Shown here: positions 47,619 to 59,861 of the stretch, in pieces
Layout: each line of letters begins with the position of its first letter
Numbering within the stretch: the stretch's first letter is position 1
DNA from: Dipodascopsis uninucleata var. uninucleata
Lineage: Eukaryota > Ascomycota > Lipomycetes > Lipomycetales > Lipomycetaceae
Assembly (NCBI GenBank): GCA_030568195.1
Contig: JAJLTO010000002.1
Coordinates: 1,426,001 to 1,490,000, forward strand
Length of the DNA stretch: 64,000 nucleotides
Direction of reading: 5' to 3'
Made by a program: the position numbers and the translations under genes
Notes under the pieces: model-generated
Database searches by the model: none
Seen by the model: only the letters and a program-made list of their open reading frames with translations
What the model was told of the DNA's origin: nothing

Positions 47619-50055
47619 TCAAATGTCTTCATCTATATCCCAGTCATCATCATTAGCTACTTCATCAGCCTTTCTTTGGACTTCTGCCAGTCCACTTAAT
47701 TCGTCCACAAATCCTGGAATGTTAAGAGCATTCTTGACAAATTCCCAACCATCTGATTCCCATGAATGTAAAATCGGTTCGGAACAAGCTGAGCAGAACG
47801 TGTAATTTTGACCCTTAATGTTCATCTGCTGAAAGTTACGTAGAAATCCTCGAATTTGATGAGGAACCACACCTAGAGGATGATCAAACTCGTCGTCATA
47901 TCTATTAGCAGATTCTGAAGAAGTCATAGCCGGCGCTGCCGGTCCAAGCTTATGCTGTAAAATTGATACCAAGAGCTCAACAGCCATACCAGAAGCTAAA
48001 AGGGCGACACCTGGTCGTGTTACAGTACACATCTGATCAAGAGTTCTATCAGACAAACTATCTGCAGGTGCGTATATATCGTTACAAAAGTAGCACCCCA
48101 GTCGTTCTCCCGCTTGCGCAATTTGAGACTCAGTTAAAGGCACACCATGTCTCATCACAACATAACTATCAAACCCAATAGCAGCATTGATGACGATTTT
48201 ATGTTTTGCAGCGCCAATAATGGTAGGAAGCCACCTAGCCTCTCTACTGTCCATGAGAAGAAACAAAGCATCGTGCTCCTCAATAAGTCTAACAAGCTTG
48301 TCATATTCTCGTTTCTGTGTAGCCTCATCTGAAATTGGATGCCCCGCCATGGGAACTGATATTAAATGACCACAGCTGTTAACACCAGGGTAAATCTCTC
48401 TGAGAGCTTCAGCAGCTCTTATAGCTTTCGGTGCACCACCGCCAAGGCAATCGTTAAAGTTATATAACGGCTGTCTTACAGGATTCGAGAATGATACAGT
48501 AGCATTATCCACGAATGTAATCTTATGAACTCCCCATCCCTGAGTATAAATTAGATTGAACTACTTGATAATATGAAATTGGAAAATACAGACTTACCAT
48601 TAATGCTCGGGCCACATAACTTCCCAATGTACCTGCGCCAAGTAGTAGACATTTGGTGCTCTTAACTATATCCAAATCTAAAGACGGTGCTATTCTCCAT
48701 CTCATCAACTTGAGATTCAAATCAACTGCCTGATCAGCAAGTCTAAAAAAATGAGTAAGTCAATTCTAGTACTATTATATTTTGTACGAAATATTCATAA
48801 TCGATGTAAATACCTAGTTGGATCCATTAACGGAGCCAGATCCGAAGTTTTAGGAGCAAGTTTGTTATTTAAAGTACGCTCCCATCCTGTTATCTTAAGG
48901 CTATAGTTTAACAAAGTACTGTCTTCAGGAAGTTTGAGATCAATCCACAGACTACGATTTTCCGATTTAATGGTTGATAGGTCTCTGAAGCTAAGAATTC
49001 GTGCTTTTTTAAGTCCTTTCCACTTCAAGAGCGCCAAAAGGTTACGCAATGGCCAGCCTGGATTAAGAAAAGTCGAAGGATCTGCAAAACCAATAGTGAC
49101 CTAAATTAGATGAATTAGTAAAATATTGCTCCTCATGTGTATCATATGCTGTGCCCAAACTTACCTGACTGCCATCCTTGAAAAAGTCGTCCCATTTAGC
49201 AAGCTTTTCCATAACCCATTCACCTTTTCTTTGCTTAAGAAGGAAGAAACCATGTTGAGTAAAATCATTCTGCCTTTTGTATTGCTCGTACAATAGAGCT
49301 ATAGCCCTGGACGATTCTAGATCAACTGAGTTGATAGCGTCTTCGCCAGTAAATACCCAGTCCGTGTGTATGGCTGGATATGCGAACCAGTAATAAAATT
49401 TATACTTCTTTAAATCAGAGAAGCATAGAACCAAAAAACTCGAAAGTTGAGAAGGGTCCTCGACGATCTTATTTGATTTTATAGATTCCCATATCTAAAA
49501 AGTACGCAGAATGAGCAACGTCAGCAGTTGTCTGTTGGTCGATCTAAAGTCAGGAGCAAGCATTCTTAGTTTAACTAACCTTCAGTCCATGCGCTTGAAT
49601 AACCTTAGATTTATCGATTGCTTTAAACTCCTCGACAGTATTTACATTTAAAAGGCTACCACGAGCAACCAAATCACTGGATGACTGCTGACTAGACAGA
49701 AGAATAGCAATGCAAATGTGCATCAATTTTGGTCAGTATGGACTGATCTAAGATCAATTAATATTTCGTGCTGAGACCAATTTCTACTATACTCGCACAG
49801 CTCCATAGTCATGTAATTACCATAAAGACAAACAAGTAATTACCTTCTGCTCGAACCGAAAGAATCTCCACTAACGTTGAAAATGCAGCTGTTACCTGGG
49901 CTATTACTAGCCGGAATGCTGTATACTCCTGTCAATGACTTCTCTGACTCGTCTAGCTTGTACTCGTTAAGCTTCTTTGCCGATAGTATCTGGAAAAATG
50001 ATGGATCCACAAAAGATCTGAATGGGGCAAACTGAATGGTATCAAAGGAACCCAT
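47619..50055 (-). CDS. ATG7: Autophagy E1-like enzyme Atg7
   Basis: Activates the ubiquitin-like proteins Atg8 and Atg12. Six exons: 49844-50055, 49580-49691, 49165-49494, 48814-49100, 48598-48742 and 47619-48539, giving 668 residues, close to other fungal Atg7 proteins. The N-terminal domain opens with [17 protein letters not shown] and includes [15 protein letters not shown]. The adenylation domain has the nucleotide loop [17 protein letters not shown], continued after the fifth intron by [12 protein letters not shown]. The catalytic cysteine lies in [12 protein letters not shown], and the C-terminus carries an acidic tail ([10 protein letters not shown]). A second in-frame ATG two codons upstream (50061) is an alternative start. 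The gene is divergent from the ferric-reductase-like gene. Confidence 0.95.
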
Positions 50056-50505
50056 ATTCATAAAAATATTATTCGTTCTTGGCTTTGAAAATGATTAAAA
50101 CATCATCTTGTACCTATACAATGGAATATCATTTGTTCCTGCTTGCCTTCCTCATAAGCTATTATCCCAATGTAATTCATGACTAATCACACAGTCAGAC
50201 TGGGTTTGTAGGTTTAGGATAGTAGAAATCGATAGATTACGTAATTATGCGAGTAGAACAACGCAACTTGTGCACGTGCCCCAAAACTTGCTGCGGGTTA
50301 CGGAGTATTGGTTATATGGGAAAGGCTACGAGGAACGGTAGACGTTATAATAAACTTGAGGAAAATCGACAGCAAAAGAGCGCATATCTGAGGGTCAAGG
50401 AAATTCATGAGGTGCAATTATATTTGATATGCTAGGTTTCGATAGCTGTAGAAAGTATTGTAAAATATTATTTGATAGAGTTATAGAGGACTGAAAGACA
50501 GTAGC
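50056..50505. other. Divergent intergenic region, ATG7 and reductase-like gene
   Basis: About 450 bases with both promoters. A 62-codon plus-strand ORF at 50247-50435 has no family resemblance. No GATA-type iron box or TTTGCTC copper motif was seen here. Confidence 0.45.
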
Positions 50506-52161
50506 ATGATGCTCACGCTTAACAAGGATCCAACCCGCGAATTCAAGACTCATCGTACGATATTGATCGAGAAGTATGGTAATATATGGTTCATATCTTT
50601 GGTCGTCGGATGCCTATTGTTGGCACTACGTGCAGTAGCATATCCTTTTATACCAAAGGTCCTGCGAAGGCCAATACCGTTATGGCTTTCGGTAGGCATA
50701 TGCAGCATGTTGTTCGTGATTTACGCATTTTCAGAAACTAGTAGCGACTATATCTCAGTGACGAAACGTCTAGGAAGGTAAGTAGGATTTTTCTGATGGA
50801 TAGTTTCCTTAACAATTGTATGTGATCTTTTGCTTATTTGTTTTATCATTAGGCTTGCGGCTTATAGTATGCCGTTCATGTATTTTCTGGTATTGAAGCC
50901 ATCAGTAGTACCTCAGACACCATATCTTTCAATATTGCCTATGCATATTTGGTTTGGACGCATTTTGACTATTTTCACAATAGTTCATGGAGCATTGTAT
51001 CTAAACTATTACATTCAGGTTGGTGCGATATACAAGCTACTAAAAATTGCGAATCTCCTAGGCATAGTGAGCTGTTTGTTGTTTATACTGTCTGTGGTGC
51101 TGTCGTTGCCATTTATAAGAAAGCGCATGTACGAATATTTTTACCGATTTCACTATAGCTTTTCATGGTTGATAATTGCGACCGTCGCATTGCACTCAAG
51201 GCCACGTATTTGGGTAATGATGGGCATTTGCTTGCTGATTATGGTCGGACAGACAGTCATTCGGGCGTATAATGCCCAGTTATGTAAAGTGAAAGTCGAT
51301 GTCATTAGTGAGTTCTTACATCTAGTCACAATCCGTCGAGAACTACTACCTGCATACTTCCCACCGGGTTCTCATGTCCGTTTATCACCGTCTGCAAGCG
51401 GTTCGAAATTTTGGTGGTTTCTCGCGGCATCACATCCTTACTCTATTGCGAGTTCGTATCTAGATGACAGTTTTGTACGCTTCTTCGTGAAACCAAGTGG
51501 CAAGTTCCAGCTCCAAGAGAATATTGACTATTGGCTAACTGGACCGTATGCATCACTTTCCGAGAATTATTTTAATTCTACCCAGAGTGCAAGCCGAAGA
51601 GTGCTCATTATTGCCGGAGGTGTAGGTCTTTCCTTTGCTGCACCAATTGTTACTGCTCTGAGGAAGTATAATCACGTTGTTGAACTTGTATGGTCTGTAA
51701 GATCTAGCAGTGACTTGAAGCTTCTAAGGCTCTGCAAATTGCAGGATGTCAACGTATATGTTAGCAAGGGGAAGGGGCTAAGAGAGCAGGATGTTGAGTC
51801 GTATCCTATGTTTGACAGAGATGTTCTCGAGCACTATTCGGAGGATAGTGAACCTTCTAAGATTCTCGTCGGCTCAAGTATAAATGAGGATAGAGAAGAA
51901 GCTGAATCAGTCAGTGAAAAAGAAGGAATGTCTCTTTTCAGCAATCCTGATTATATGGCCGAAGATAGAATAAATATTACTTTTGGGCGTATGGATGTAG
52001 CTCAGTATATAGACGACTATGTAACAAAATTAAAGCAGGAAAATATTGGAAAGAAGGATATTTGGTTGATCTCTTGTGGAAATCCTACAATGGTTTCAGA
52101 ATGCTCTAAGATAGGAAGGAAATATGGTTTTACGATTCATGCTGAGTCGTATGATATATAG
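50506..52161 (+). CDS. Ferric-reductase/NADPH-oxidase-like transmembrane protein, Aim14-like
   Basis: Flavocytochrome b-type membrane protein of 526 residues in two exons (50506-50777 and 50853-52161). Several hydrophobic segments lie in the first 240 residues. The two bis-haem pairs are clear: His122/His136 (MHIWFGR and IVHGALY) and His191/His205 (FHYSFSW and LHSRP), each 14 apart. The FAD motif is HPYSIAS and the NADPH-binding loop AGGVGLSFAAPI. It is shorter than yeast Fre1 and lacks the long luminal N-terminus, so it is nearer to Aim14/Yno1, which can make superoxide, than to a surface metalloreductase. An acidic insert (about residues 400-460) sits in the nucleotide-binding domain. A role in ferric reduction is not proven. 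Confidence 0.85.
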
Positions 52162-52253
52162 AGAGTCGAACTATTTGTGAAAGTGTATATTAATTGATTC
52201 AATGAAATGGAGATAAATTTTGTAACAGCTAGTATTTGATAGTTAATATTACG

Positions 52254-52264
52254 TAACCCTAACC
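52254..52264 (+). promoter_or_regulatory. Telobox-like TAACCCTAACC upstream of NOP9
   Basis: One and a half telomere-type repeats about 130 bases before the NOP9 ATG, in a 230-base gap. Ribosome-biogenesis genes in several fungi carry Tbf1-type boxes. Position and motif are the only evidence. Confidence 0.3.
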
Positions 52265-52392
52265 AAATGACTTTCAGGAATTTTTTCTTCTTTTCTTCGA
52301 ACGCTGTATCTTGTGCGCTAGATATTTGTTAAAACGTCTGTATCTGCGACATTAATAGATATTTTAGAATCTGTAAGATCTGGACTAAGGAA

Positions 52393-54561
52393 ATGCCGAA
52401 GGAAAAGAAGAAACGTGGAAGACGACTTCAGGAGAAGCCTTACAGCAATCCCATAGAGAAGGAGGATCCTCAAGTTTCGGTACCTGAAGAATTTTACAAC
52501 GACGAACATCTGAACTACACTGATGAATCAGCTCAGCATGGTAATTATTTAATGGTTTAAGTGGTTAGAATTATAACTATGTACTAACTTGTATTATAAG
52601 GTATTGGACAACAGGCATTTTATGGTCTGCTAGAGGAGAGCCAGGTCGAGTACTTCAAGCAGACAGAGAATATAATCGACTCTGATTCATTTGGCTCAAA
52701 AGATGGTATGTGGTAGAAGATTATTTACATTTATTAATATAAAAATTAGTTCTAGCTAATAACTTAAGTATAGAGAAATCTCAGTTGTTTGAAGCTCTAT
52801 GGAATGAAATTAGTGGCATTGAGCTAAAAGTTATGACTGATCCAACAGGGTCACGAATCTTCGAGCGTTTGTTACATGAGGCTGACAAGTCAAAGATCCT
52901 GGAAGTGTACGAGATATTTACCAATGGAAGGTAATGGATATATACTGTGGATGTTTATCTGTAATTTTGCCTTTGATTTACTAATAAGTAGTTTAGATTT
53001 GCTGAACTGAGTACACAGCGATTCTCTTCCCACTGCTGCGAGACTCTCATCAATTGTTCCAGATCATTTGTTGCAGAGGAAGTAGAAGGAAACAGGATAC
53101 TCAAAGATTTACCGACTGTCGATACAACTACATCACCTGTTGTATCTTTGACTATAGATATTTTTGAGGTGAGAATTGATAGTATGTTATGTTATCCTAA
53201 AACTCTTATCTAACGAATACGTAGGAAATCAAAGATAATCTTCAGCACATTGCCTTTCATCCGTTTGGTACGCACGTGTTTAGGTCACTTTTACTGTTGT
53301 TCTCAGGTAAGGCTCTAGCTGCAGGTGAGAAAGTGTTGAGCACCAAAAAGACATTTAGTGCGAAGAGGAATTCGTCGTCAACTTCAGATTATGGTATGGC
53401 TCAGAGTATTTTTCTCGAGTCTTTTGCTATTCCAATGGTATATCAAACAGTTCTAGAGTCCATTTTGAATACATTTGTAGCCAATCTAAGTATCGATCAA
53501 GTGCGATCTCTAGCGCAAGATAGTATTTGCAGTCCGGTTCTTCAAGCTCTCTTTGAAATAGAGAGCAGCCTAAATCGCACAGATTTGTTAACAATGTTGC
53601 TGCCAGGTTGGCAAAGCCGCGAAATGGACTTCATCACTACATCTTATGTGGAAAAACTTTTAAATTCACCTGTCGGCTCTCACTTTCTGGACAAGATAAT
53701 TCTTTGTGCACCACTCAAATTTGTAAAGTACTTATATTCTACATTTTTCCTAACTAGAATGAAGATCATTCGACAGGCACAAGGATTCAACTATGCGGTC
53801 AAAAGCTTGTTAAGTAGGCTAAAAAAAGATTCCAGCACTGAATTGATTACCCTTTTGCTAGATGATATTAAATCTCTCAGTGGTAAGTTAGATTACGCCG
53901 GAGCTATAACAAAATACTTACATCATGTCTAGTTAACAATATCGTCACTTTGAATAACATTACTCAGGCTGCTGGAAATAACAATAATTTAGAAGAAGCT
54001 ATCGGTGAGAAGATTGTAGAGCTGTGCGATTCAGGCTTATCACTGAAGATATTCTTGAAGCTAGCTGATATTGATGAAGAGAAGCTAGAAGCCCTTGATG
54101 CAAATGACAAATATATCCGAGATGGATATAGACAACGCTCGATGCTAATGGAGAGCTTATTGCTAAAAATTTCCGGAACTTCACTGACCATTGTTGAAGG
54201 ATTCATAGCATTGAAGAAATCTACTAAACTAAAACTTGCGAAACATCCTATTTACTCTCATTTATTAGAAGCGATTCTACATACCAAAGACTTATCTACG
54301 CCTAACAAAAGAAAACTTTTGAATGATTTTATGGGTAGTTTTGTCGAACTAAGCTGTGATCCAAGTGCTTCTCGAGTTGTGGACGCATGCAAGGAAACTT
54401 CTAGTGGCCTTAATCACTATCGGGATCGGTTTGCAAAGGAGTTAATTTCTCAAAAGGACATTATCATGAAAAATGCTTTTGGGCGAAAAGTTTGGAAAAA
54501 TTGGAAATTAGACCTTTTCTCGCGGTCACCAGCACAGTGGATTAAAGAGGCTAATAAGTGA
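52393..54561 (+). CDS. NOP9: Nucleolar Pumilio-like protein Nop9
   Basis: RNA-binding protein of early 40S assembly. Six exons: 52393-52540, 52601-52705, 52774-52930, 52997-53168, 53225-53882 and 53933-54561, giving 622 residues. It starts with a basic stretch MPKEKKKRGRR. Pumilio-like repeats follow, including LKVMTDPTGSRIFERLL, HIAFHPFGTHVFRSLL, LLNSPVGSHFLDKII and ELSCDPSASRVVDAC. The ending KNAFGRKVWKNWKLDLF is characteristic of Nop9. Intron 5 is only 50 bases; if kept, translation would stop at a TAG inside it, so the two last ORFs belong to one gene. Exon lengths sum to a multiple of three. Confidence 0.93.
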
Positions 54562-54770
54562 AAAGCTTAGTCCAAAATTCCACATACACTCTAGAAAGAA
54601 TGCATATATATTGTACAAGAGTATTAAGAAGTTTTGCTTTTATAGATCATAAATTTTGTTCAATTGGCCTTTCTTTTCAATCTTTTCGTAGATCTAAACA
54701 AGATTTTGACCTCGTATGGATGCTATTTTCGTTTACTTACTGTGCAACTGTTTATGCCAATTGAATCTCT

Positions 54771-55523
54771 TTATAATCCGTCTTCTTCCTCTTCCTCATT
54801 TCCATCTATTGGCCCATCGTCTTTTGTTGTCTTCGCGTCATTATCCCTACAACACTATTAGCATCGAAGTACTATATATATATACTTGATCTTTCTCCTT
54901 ACCATTCAATATTGAAACGAGTCACTCGAGGCTTCTCAGCCAAGATATTTCGAACTACATGATCGATCTGGACTTTGTTCGGAGGATTTTCTCTCAGCTC
55001 TTCAGTATCGTATTCATTATTAACATAATAGCCAACCCTAACAAACTCTTGGCCATTATATGAACAAGTCAGTAGGATAACAGTAACACTGACAAGCTCA
55101 GCTGCAGGAATAAGTTCAGGGGAAGGAGGATCTGCTGTGAACAGGAACTTATTAGTTCCTACTGGCACTGGTCCGACAAGAATTGAGTCCAGAATCTGAT
55201 CATGCTCGAATCTGGGTCCAGTCAGAAAAGAATGATAAAGAATATATATTTCAGATATTTGAGACTTACGACGAAGATGAACCCACGTAAATGAGCTTCC
55301 ATTCAAGATCTAAAAGTATCTAGAGATTAGAAGAACATGTTGTAATATTCCAAGCACAAAAGCAATCTATCATGAATCGCAACTTAGTCGTTAAGCGTCA
55401 GCCTCGTAACGTACCTTCTTTCAGAGGCTCAAGGCACTCAAAAGTGATCTCGAATTCATAAGGATCACTGAATGGTGCAGGATTGTTTAAGACGTTAATT
55501 CCAAGTAATGATACGATAGACAT
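54771..55523 (-). CDS. ASF1: Histone H3-H4 chaperone Asf1
   Basis: Chaperone that carries H3-H4 during replication, transcription and repair. Four exons: 55415-55523, 55270-55309, 54903-55211 and 54771-54846, giving 177 residues. The immunoglobulin-like core is nearly invariant: [49 protein letters not shown], the H3-H4-binding [20 protein letters not shown] and [13 protein letters not shown]. The core ends with [13 protein letters not shown]. The last exon adds a short acidic tail of Glu and Asp residues, as in other fungal Asf1 proteins but shorter than in budding yeast. The tail exon is fixed by the split tryptophan codon across the intron. Confidence 0.97.
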
Positions 55524-56119
55524 TGCGACTAGCTTATATTCAGTCTTTCTCTAATTTCCGTTTAAATTACGGCTAGTTACAGCGAATCCGTCTAACAGTG
55601 AATCTGCGATGATTTGTTACGATGTCAAAAACGTATAGCGAGGCTTGCTTTCTATCCTTCTGCAGCTCAAATAAATAGACTTATCGACACTTTTTGTTTC
55701 AAGCTAGGTAAAAATCTTTTGATGTCCAGTAGTGATTCCGTCTCGATTTAAGATAGCTTCAATAACGACAATAAAGTCCGAATATAATACACAAATTATA
55801 TAAAGAAAAAGAAGCTCTGTTACTTAGAGAGCTTGGCCTCTATTTTCAGCTTTGTCTTCCTTACTTCACTGCTCTGTAGTAGCCTTAACGCGTTAATTTC
55901 AATCTTCAGAACCAGATCTGACGCGTTGACGTACAAAAGCCAAACCCATACCTCCAAAATATCCATATGTAAGAATAGAAGATTAATTAGGTAGGTAACA
56001 ATTTCATTACCATATAGCATGCAACTAACGTATTCACAAATATATTCACTGTATAATGTAGTACAAATAATGCGAACAAAAATCTACAACACCATTAAAA
56101 CATTGGTGGAAAAAAAAGA
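55524..56119. other. Intergenic region upstream of ASF1, towards tRNA-Gln
   Basis: About 600 A+T-rich bases. It includes the ASF1 promoter and the poly-A run that terminates tRNA-Gln on the other strand. A 66-codon minus-strand ORF (55820-56020) has no recognised match. Confidence 0.45.
56110..56117 (-). terminator. Pol III poly-T terminator of tRNA-Gln
   Basis: Eight A on the plus strand, i.e. eight T on the tRNA strand, two bases beyond the 3' end of the tRNA (56120). Confidence 0.88.
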
Positions 56120-56205
56120 AGGTCGTACCCGGGATCGAACCGGGGTTACCAGAAATCATTAATACTGATCAAAATCTGGTGTGATAGCCACTACACTATA
56201 CAACC
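56120..56205 (-). tRNA. tRNA-Gln(UUG) with a 14-base intron
   Basis: The sequence starts GGTTGTATAGTGTAGTGG, matching eukaryotic tRNA-Gln and its A box. The acceptor stem is GGTTGTA/TACGACC with one G-T pair. The anticodon stem CCAGA/TCTGG holds anticodon TTG (plus-strand 56170-56172), and a 14-base intron (56155-56168) follows base 37. The T arm is CCCGG-TTCGATC-CCGGG with B box GGTTCGATCCC. An eight-T stop lies just downstream. Confidence 0.93.
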
Positions 56206-56768
56206 CTTTTGTTGTTCAAGATTAGAAATATGGCATTGATATAATATAAATATAACCCTCTTCCACACCCACCCGCCGACAACATTAAACGAATGTCGTA
56301 GATTAATAATAAACAGAATGTTTATCTAGTCTCTGACGGAATTTCAGCCAGCAGAAGAAAAATAACGGTGGAAGGCCCTATTGATAACAGCGACTAGAAT
56401 GAATAGTGCCTAACGATACTCTTATCTCCCCTCCTTCCTTATGGATAGCTGTGTCTGTGGCAACGGTATTTTGGGCTGACTAGTGAAAAGAGACGCAAAA
56501 GCCCCACTTAATTACCCTGTTCTTGACATCAGCATTAAGCATTTCTTATGTCTTTCTTTATAATAAGGGTGACATTAGATTAGTTATACTCATAGGAGAG
56601 ACGATTTCGCATTACTAGCGCGGTTTTTACCTTGACTTGCGAGGAAATCGAAGCACACTTAGAATTAGCATACTTGATTGCACGGTAACTTTCTAGAATC
56701 AGTTATGGCGATTGTTCGATGAGTGCTAGACCAAAATATTGTGAATAAAAATAGATTAGGTCAGATCA
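56206..56768. other. Intergenic region between tRNA-Gln and the CaM-kinase gene
   Basis: About 560 bases holding the upstream regions of two divergent genes. No ORF, repeat or clear regulatory motif was recognised. Confidence 0.45.
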
Positions 56769-58339
<1,571 letters not shown>

Positions 58340-58439
58340 TATAATTATATATGTGCTGCAATTAATACGATTTGATTTATAACAAATTATTAATTTAATG
58401 ACGTCCGTAATTGTTCCTGGAACGAAAATGGAACAGCGC

Positions 58440-59576
58440 TTAACAAACATCCTCGGCAGTAGCATCTAATCCATCATTATCGCCGAGATCTAATTTCAAT
58501 TTGCGGTTGAACATGTCATATAACATCTCCAAGCAAATCTTGGTGACCGCAGGGTCATAACGCTCTCTGGAATTCTCATCTCTGACAAATGCGTGCTGTA
58601 ATATCGAATGAATAGATACTTAGTTTCAAGTTCTTGCTACTATGACACATAAATATAACTTACCTGAGCACCTGCAACTTCGTAGAAAGAAAAAAAGACG
58701 CCAGCATCATAAAGAGTCTTGCGGATCAAATCACGGCCCTCGACCGGAACATGGGGGTCCATTGTACCAAAAATCTACTTGAATTAGCTTTATTTCATTA
58801 TTTATCCAGCTTAATTACTCACCATTAATAGTTCACCCTTGATATCCTTCGCACGTTTCAAAGAATCATCATGTTTGCCCTTTCCAAGAGAAGCTGAGTG
58901 GATATCAGTTCCAAAGAAACACACTGTTGCTCCGACTCTTGGGTCGAAAGCTGCGCGATATGCTAAATGGCCACCAAGGCACATTCCAGTCGCTCCAATC
59001 TTCCCATTACATGTAGGCAAGCTGCATAGATAGTCAATTGTCAATTTGGAGTCCTCATCATAAGACTCTAGTGGCTTTTCAATCTTGTACTTGTTGCCTC
59101 GGTCAGTGCCTTCAGCGTCATAAGCCAGTGGCTCAGGTCCTGTATTTAACTCTTTGTCAGACATACTAATTTTAATAAGCATCTATATTGAACTAATCAG
59201 CATACCCTCAAAATTATGGTATACAGAAGGTGCTGCTACTATAAATCCCTGACCAGCAATCTGTTTAGCAAGTCGGGAGACCGGTCCTGCAAAATTGTTA
59301 GTTATTACTTTCCCCAGATTCTGATACTTTGCAAATCCTTCTTGTCATATAACACACCCGTAACTATATATAAATATATGTTAGTAAAGTATTACAAAGC
59401 CTCAATATTATCTTGATTAGAGCTCAATAATTGTTACCTTGGTAAATTTCAGAGTAGACTAAGACGCCAGGAAACTTAGCTTTGGGGAAGTTAGGGATGA
59501 AAGGATGATAGATATACACTCTCATCGTCGTCCCGTACGAAGTCTTAATATCATGAAATGTCTCCTTGATCAACAT
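58440..59576 (-). CDS. Dienelactone hydrolase family protein
   Basis: Alpha/beta hydrolase of 267 residues in five exons: 59438-59576, 59206-59286, 58823-59139, 58664-58774 and 58440-58595. The cysteine nucleophile elbow is GATGMCLGGHLAYRAA, followed by CFFGTDIH; the aspartate lies in IFGTMDPHVP and the histidine in HAFVRDENS. These form the Cys-Asp-His triad of the family. The segment LAYDAEGTDRGN is shared with a fungal subgroup annotated as carboxymethylenebutenolidase-like. The natural substrate is unknown; bacterial relatives open dienelactones. Exon 3 uses the acceptor AATACAG so that the reading runs FEG-PEPLAYD. Its 3' end is 100 bases from the CaM-kinase stop. Confidence 0.9.
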
Positions 59577-59861
59577 ATTTAGATATAATAGATATGATCT
59601 TGTCTAGATGGGTAATCAATTGATATGAAGTTCAGACAGGCGTGCTCGATATAGCTGAATTTTTATAAATTGGACGTCGCTAGTGTCTGGGGGACGGTTT
59701 TAATCTGGAATCCCTAATATCTCGATGGGAATTTATAATATTTACTTTCAATAAACCGATGACCATCAATTTTGGAATTAGCTGGCGTCTTACGAATAGT
59801 AATCATCTCTAATCTCTAAAACAAGATATAAAAAATATTTCAACGACTTTAAGATCACTGA

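Noticed and set aside
52254-52264. Telomerase RNA template, suggested by TAACCCTAACC
   Set aside because: The gap between the flanking genes is only about 230 bases, far too short for an ascomycete telomerase RNA; a promoter box is more likely.
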